The notes beneath the pieces are model-generated. The model did not search any database. It saw only the letters and a program-made list of their open reading frames with translations, and was not told the origin of the DNA. From Paractinoplanes maris (GTDB lineage: Bacteria; Actinomycetota; Actinomycetes; Mycobacteriales; Micromonosporaceae): DNA of 64,000 nt. Positions 60,501 through 64,000 of this stretch are shown one piece after another. The translations under genes and the position numbers were made by a program. The stretch covers positions 62,001-126,000 of the forward strand of contig NZ_JALPVL010000007.1 of assembly GCF_023544465.1 (NCBI RefSeq). The letters run 5' to 3'. Within the stretch, counting starts at the first letter, position 1. Each line of letters starts with the position of its first letter.

Positions 60501-62913
60501 GATCGATGGCCTCCGGAAAACGATTCCGGTGGGTCAGGCCCTTCACCTGCAGCGCCGTCGCGGCTGGGCGGTCGAGGACGGACGCGGCCAGTTCCTCCAG
60601 CATGCGGTAGTCCTCGTCCGCCTCCTCGAGCCGGCCCAGGCTGAACAGCGCGGCGTGATGGAGGGTGTGCAACTCGATGAGCGCCTCGGCGCCGGCCTGA
60701 TCGGCAAGGGTCAGCGCGGCCGCCAGCAGCGCATGCACCAGCACGAACTCGCCGATCTGGGTCACCTCGTCGGCGGCGCGTCGCAGCAGCGCGGCCGCGG
60801 CCTGGCGCTCGGCGGGCTCGGTGACCGCGCCGGCCACCGGCAGGTACTGCTCGGCCGCGACCGCGAACAGGTCCGGCACCGCCGCGAGCCGCCGCGCCAT
60901 GGCCAGGTGAAGCTCGGCCCGGCGATCCGGCGCCAGCCCGCTCAGCACGTCCTCCCGGATGCGGTCGTGCCGGAACCGCACCGCCGCCGCAGCCCCGGCC
61001 TCCATCACCAGAATGCCTTCGCGCAGGGCCGGCTCCAAGACGTCGGCCAGGCGGGCGTCGGCGGTCGCGATCTCGAGCACGCTCAGCTGGGCGCGCCCGC
61101 CGAGGCAGGCCATCGCCTCCACCGCCTGCCGCGACCGCGCCGGCATGGCCGCGACCCTGGTGGCCGCCAACCCACCGGCCTCCGCCCCGGCCAGGTGCGC
61201 CCGCACAGCCGCCGTCTCCCACTGCCAGCCGTCCGGCGCAGCGGTCAGCACGCCGCCACGGCGCAGGGCGTTGAGCAACTCCACGGTCTCGTACGGGTTG
61301 CCGTGGCAGTGCGGCTCCAGCACCTCCCCCAGCTGCGCCGCGGCGACCGCGGGCACGTGCAGCGTCTCGCCCAGCAGGGTGAGGAAGTCATCCCCGGTGA
61401 GGTTGTCCAGACTCAGGTGCGGCACGGCGGCTTCGCTCCAGCGGGACAGCATGCCGGCCAGCGGGTGCGACGGGTCCACCTGTCCTTCCCGGTACGCCGC
61501 GACCAGGAGCAATCCTTCGGATCCCTCGTTGCTGAGAACCATGTCGACGAAACCGAGCGGCACACCTCCGCCCCATTGCAGGTCGTCGATGAAGACCACG
61601 AGCGGGCGCCTGCGGGACGCCACCGCGCGCAGCGCCCCGGCCGCCACGAGTTGCGCCCGGACCGCTGCCGTCAGCGGGTCACCGAGGTCGCCGGGCCCGA
61701 GCAGCGTCGCGAACTCCGGCACCACTGTGGCCAGCAGGCCCGCGTTCGCGCCGAGTGCCCGCAGCATCCGGACGCGGATGGCGGCCACCTCGTCCTCGGG
61801 TTCGGCCAGCAGCAGCCGGCCGAAGGACGTGAAGGCCTGCTGCACCGCGTTGAACTCCTGATCGCGGCGGTACTCGTCGAACTTGCCCGAGATGAACCAG
61901 CCCCCGGCGGCGGTGACCACTGGGCGCAGCTCGTCGGCCAGCACGGTCTTGCCCACCCCCGGCGCGCCGCTGATCACCACCCCCGCGCACCGGCCGGCCA
62001 GCGCTTGCGAGAAGGCGTCCTTCAAGGCGGCCACCTGCTTGTCCCGGCCCACCAGACGGGACGGCGGCAGCAGCCGTACGGGAAAATCATGCTCGCCGAC
62101 CGTGAACTCGCCCGGGACGGCCCGGGTGTCGCGCTGCTGCTCAAGATCATGAACGACGCCGTCCGCCGACTGGTACCGGTTGTCCGGCTCCTTCTCCAGC
62201 AGATGCATGATGATCTTCGACAGCGGCTCCGGTATGTCGGGGTTGACGTCGGCCGGCGGGACCGGCAGCCGGGCGAGATGGTCATGTATCAGGCGGAAGG
62301 GATCATCCTTGCCGAACGGCGGCTCGCCGGTGGCGAGCTCATAGAGGACCGCGCCCAGCGCGTACAGGTCAGCACGCTGGTCCACCGCCCGGCCCGTCCG
62401 CCCGGTCTGTTCCGGCGCCAGGTACGCCAGCGTCCCCGGAATTTCGCTGTGGTGCGTGAAGGCCGGGCGGATCTCGGCCACCGACGTGGCGAGGGCGAAG
62501 TCCACGAGGGTGGGAGTGCCGTCGGCGGCGAGCACGACGTTGGCCGGGGTCAGGTCACGGTGGATCACCTCGCGGCGGTGCAACTCGGCCACGGCGCGGG
62601 CCAGCTCCAGAGCGAAGCGGGCCAGATCGCTCACCGGCAGCGGTTTCGGCAGGTCCGCCAGGGTACGGGCGCCGGCGTCCGCCAGCACGATCGAACCCTC
62701 ATGCGATGGTTCGTCCCCCAGCTGAGCCACTCCAGTCGCGCCGCGCAACCGCTCCAGGATGGCGGTTTCATGCCGCAGGCGGGACTCGGCCTCCGGACCC
62801 AGCGGTTCCTTCGCGACCAGCGTGCGGCCCGCACGCGACAGCCGAACGACACGCGTGCGGTTGCTTTCGTGCACGACTGCGAACCGCACGGACGGATCCA
62901 GCTCGTCCGCCAT
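57502..62913 (-). CDS. Giant hybrid: Ser/Thr kinase, AAA ATPase, GAF and histidine kinase
   Basis: 1803 residues from an ATG with GGAGGTG upstream. Residues 1-265 are a Hanks-type kinase (K35, E49, HRD at 118-120, N125, APE at 166-168), with DFA (138-140) in place of DFG. Residues about 285-560 are an AAA_16-like ATPase (Walker A GAPGVGKT at 316-323, Walker B VVFIDDLQW). A long helical TPR-like middle runs to about 1260. Two GAF domains lie at about 1290-1430 and 1450-1590. The C terminus is a NarL-family histidine kinase: phosphoacceptor H1613 (RDLHDGAQQR), N-box near 1719 (EALTNAVKHA), TDDGIGG and GTGLVGL. No membrane helix, so it is cytosolic. This architecture is known from cyanobacteria and myxobacteria as well. 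The adjacent receiver-only gene is its probable partner. Confidence 0.94.
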   Translation of the reverse strand: MADELDPSVRFAVVHESNRTRVVRLSRAGRTLVAKEPLGPEAESRLRHETAILERLRGATGVAQLGDEPSHEGSIVLADAGARTLADLPKPLPVSDLARFALELARAVAELHRREVIHRDLTPANVVLAADGTPTLVDFALATSVAEIRPAFTHHSEIPGTLAYLAPEQTGRTGRAVDQRADLYALGAVLYELATGEPPFGKDDPFRLIHDHLARLPVPPADVNPDIPEPLSKIIMHLLEKEPDNRYQSADGVVHDLEQQRDTRAVPGEFTVGEHDFPVRLLPPSRLVGRDKQVAALKDAFSQALAGRCAGVVISGAPGVGKTVLADELRPVVTAAGGWFISGKFDEYRRDQEFNAVQQAFTSFGRLLLAEPEDEVAAIRVRMLRALGANAGLLATVVPEFATLLGPGDLGDPLTAAVRAQLVAAGALRAVASRRRPLVVFIDDLQWGGGVPLGFVDMVLSNEGSEGLLLVAAYREGQVDPSHPLAGMLSRWSEAAVPHLSLDNLTGDDFLTLLGETLHVPAVAAAQLGEVLEPHCHGNPYETVELLNALRRGGVLTAAPDGWQWETAAVRAHLAGAEAGGLAATRVAAMPARSRQAVEAMACLGGRAQLSVLEIATADARLADVLEPALREGILVMEAGAAAAVRFRHDRIREDVLSGLAPDRRAELHLAMARRLAAVPDLFAVAAEQYLPVAGAVTEPAERQAAAALLRRAADEVTQIGEFVLVHALLAAALTLADQAGAEALIELHTLHHAALFSLGRLEEADEDYRMLEELAASVLDRPAATALQVKGLTHRNRFPEAIDLVVRSLRECGIDVPDTEHMAAAVDRQFARMYEWLDRADPADATRPEITDPALLTVGSLLNAMLSPAYFVGDQAMFSWVGLEALRIWTEHGPGHTLVGSAANAAFHAITQRGDYSAAHRVARRILTLAETRSYEPDTSHARLVVSLLESWFELVENSVQESLRAREGLLAGGDLMNAGYTYHQTVVGLLDCGPVLDTCMAQVSAAEAFARRTGTEQTSQWLESYQWLADVLRRKGSAATPDVIPVDRYAGNPLVVIHVHLCRAIAAAIFGDPAEVARQGAAAVRLLPVITGFSMSALAHPLYGLGLAGQARSAQGDERAALLTELDGVLRWLGARAADAPDNFLHLLRLVEAEQAWAVGDFRAAAFAFDSARREAGKRQRPWHQALITERAGRFALAHGMEHTGYELLGRARGQYLVWGAVAKSEQMEWAYPGLSAAADGASGEGVHATDPPLRAPVTAGATDLLGILAAARALSSETSIEQLHARVAEVLSAMAGATGVELVLWDEARQDWVLSGPASSPAAPMSVLRYLRRTQEPLAVSDATSDDRFARDPYFDGVTCCSLLAVPVFGRGALRAVLLLENRLIRGAFTTERLEAVGLIAGQLAVSLDNAQLYAEYRRIADEQAALRRVATLVARAEPPESVFAAVAAEAGQLLAVDFAALFRYDEAEMIQIVGRWGAGEGPSPMPLGARLPLGGTNVSTLIHRTHKPARVYRADATGAISQVAMRDWGWQAAVGVPVSAESRLWGVLLAGSTNDEMPPPDSEARLTAFAELVSTAIANAEARAEVAASRARIVAAADQARQRIERDLHDGAQQRLVLLALRLRDAQTTVPPELEALRAQLGSAVTAATDALEEVQEIARGIHPAVLATGGLRPALRGLARRSLIPVELDLLVDRRFPGHVEVSAYYVVAEALTNAVKHARASTVSIRAEVAGRLLRVAVTDDGIGGAMVAGGTGLVGLKDRVEALGGRLWLDSPEGGGTSLTVELPIATVEVGSVRPE

Positions 62914-62952
62914 CCCGCACCTCCACGCCTGGCCGGTGATCCTGCATCATCC

Positions 62953-63393
62953 TTACGCTCCTGGAGCCCGAAAGCGACCGGCGCCCGGCAACTCGTCACT
63001 GCTCAGCGCGCCGGACGCGAGCGCGGAAGGCCAGCGGAACCCCATATCGACGTGCAGGATGATGGCGGCTCCGTCATAGCTGAGCGCGGCGGTGGTGATC
63101 CACTCATTCGGGGTTGCTCTGGTCCAAGGCGCGCTCCCGACGTACGCCGCCAGCGCCCGTTCCAGGGCGAACGCGGTCAGGGCGGGCAGGGCGGAGGTCA
63201 GGATCGGGCCCGCCGCCGGCAACAGCCGCGCGGCCGGCCAGCCCTCGAACAGCATGCTCATCACCAGGGCGGCGGTGAGCACGTACCCGCAGGCCGCACT
63301 GATGACGCCCTGCTTCCTGTGCGCAAGTTCACGCACGAGCAGACAGGTGAACGGGCGGAGGACGATGACCGGATGTTGTCGGCCAGCGATCAC
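62953..63393 (-). CDS. Hypothetical membrane protein
   Basis: 146 residues from a GTG start. Third codon positions are strongly G/C, so the frame is likely real. Two hydrophobic stretches (AACGYVLTAALVMSMLFEG and PAAGPILTSALPALTAFALE) suggest two membrane helices; the C-terminal 60 residues are soluble. No family is recognised. It lies 39 bases upstream of the giant kinase gene on the same strand and could be its membrane partner, but that is only inferred from position. Confidence 0.5.
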   Translation of the reverse strand: MIAGRQHPVIVLRPFTCLLVRELAHRKQGVISAACGYVLTAALVMSMLFEGWPAARLLPAAGPILTSALPALTAFALERALAAYVGSAPWTRATPNEWITTAALSYDGAAIILHVDMGFRWPSALASGALSSDELPGAGRFRAPGA

Positions 63394-63434
63394 GCTGCTC
63401 AGCTCGCTGAGCGGTTCGCACGCTTCAGGGCAAC

Positions 63435-64000
63435 TCAGCCGACCTCGGTCAGTAGGCCGGCGACGAGTCTCATCCGGCGGTTCACGCCAACCTCGGCGAG
63501 GAACCGTTCATCGTGGCTGACCACCACGAAGGCCCCCTGATAAGCGGTGAGGGCGCTCTCCAGCTGCGCGACGCTGACCAGGTCCAGGTTGTTCGTCGGT
63601 TCGTCGAGCAGAAGCAACTGTGGCGCCGGTTCGGCGAACAGGATGCAGGCCAGAGTCGCGCGAAGGCGTTCGCCGCCGGACAGCACGGCGACCGGCAGGT
63701 GTGCCCGGGCGCCGCGGAACAGGAATCGGGCGAGCAGGTTCATTCGCTCCGGGTCGGACAGTCCTGGGGCGAAGGTGGCCAGGCTCTGGGCCACCGTGCG
63801 GTCGGGATCGAGCAGGTCGAGACGTTGGGAGAGGTAGGCCACTCGGCCGCTGGCGTGCCCGGCGGTGCCGGCGGCAGGCGTCTGGGTTCCGCTGATCAAG
63901 CGGAGCAGGGTGGACTTGCCGGCGCCGTTCGGGCCGGTGAGCGCGATTCGCTCGGGCCCACGGATGGTCAGATCGACACCGTGACCGGCGAACATCAGGC
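63435..64000 (-). CDS. ABC-F-family ATPase, C-terminal half (partial)
   Basis: About 188 residues of the second ATPase module, cut at its N-terminal side by the window edge. Walker A GPNGAGKST, the signature LSGGERLRATLAC, Walker B LLLLDEPTNNLDL and the switch VVVSHDERFL are all visible. DEPTNNLD and the absence of membrane segments mark the ABC-F group, ribosome-acting proteins that give resistance to antibiotics or tune translation. Which role applies here cannot be told from the fragment. Confidence 0.9.
   Translation of the reverse strand, partial: LMFAGHGVDLTIRGPERIALTGPNGAGKSTLLRLISGTQTPAAGTAGHASGRVAYLSQRLDLLDPDRTVAQSLATFAPGLSDPERMNLLARFLFRGARAHLPVAVLSGGERLRATLACILFAEPAPQLLLLDEPTNNLDLVSVAQLESALTAYQGAFVVVSHDERFLAEVGVNRRMRLVAGLLTEVG

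Noticed and set aside
57913..63540. An open plus-strand frame of 1875 codons opposite the giant kinase gene
   Set aside because: It mirrors the kinase gene on the other strand; long antisense frames are common in high-GC DNA. The product is rich in Arg, Gly, Gln and His without domain motifs, and the opposite frame has clear kinase and GAF motifs.
1..64000. CRISPR arrays, tRNA or rRNA genes, integrase genes
   Set aside because: No regularly spaced repeats, no cloverleaf-like sequence and no integrase motifs were seen by eye; a tool-based scan could still find a tRNA I missed.

Overview
The window is high-GC DNA with actinomycete gene style: GTG starts, stop/start overlaps, large ATP-binding LuxR regulators, an ECF42-type sigma factor, an F420-type oxidoreductase and an MmyB-type regulator. 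A filamentous actinobacterium, perhaps of the Micromonosporales, is my best guess; no 16S rRNA or other taxonomic marker is present. I saw no rRNA, tRNA or CRISPR array.

Region 1 (1-21.4 kb) looks like one catabolic regulon. A minus-strand operon reads from 14.3 kb down to 1.9 kb: aldehyde dehydrogenase, a TPP-dependent decarboxylase (frameshifted in a G6 run), a complete branched-chain-amino-acid-type ABC importer (binding lipoprotein, LivH, a LivM-LivG fusion, LivF), an FMN/4Fe-4S enoate reductase, and a QuiC1-like three-part fusion. Divergent from it are an IclR regulator and a class III CoA-transferase, followed by a short citrate synthase/citryl-CoA-lyase-like enzyme. Facing these is an exported pair: a PQQ dehydrogenase with a cupredoxin-like tail, and a ThuA-like protein. 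The three promoter regions (iclR/aldehyde dehydrogenase, lyase, ThuA/PQQ) each carry a pair of 17-bp palindromes of the form GGWCCGCTNNNYGGACC, spaced by whole helical turns. This ties the units into one probable IclR regulon. The substrate is unknown; extracellular oxidation, import, decarboxylation/oxidation and CoA-dependent C-C cleavage is an inference.

Region 2 (21.9-37.9 kb) holds a small operon (RibD-like reductase, DUF1801, YCII/DGPF protein, ECF42 sigma factor), then three paralogous LAL regulators of about 900 residues each. Among and beside these are an SDR with an altered active site, an FMN reductase, a second SDR and a metallo-beta-lactamase-fold protein.

Region 3 (38-53.3 kb) mixes intact enzymes with decay. 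Intact genes include tandem epoxide hydrolases (one cytosolic, one Tat-exported), MarR/aldo-keto reductase/Gfo-Idh, an LLM oxidoreductase, a GlxA-type regulator with an epimerase, an Old Yellow Enzyme and a STAS protein. Broken genes include VOC, DJ-1, MBL-fold, SDR, SnoaL-like and ricin-type lectin remnants, a possible IS3 start, and a 165-bp repeat present twice.

Region 4 (53.3-64 kb) has two regulator/SDR pairs (TetR with three operator-like palindromes, MmyB-type with one), then a receiver-only response regulator beside a 1803-residue Ser/Thr-kinase/ATPase/GAF/histidine-kinase protein, a small membrane protein and the C-terminal half of an ABC-F ATPase cut by the window edge.
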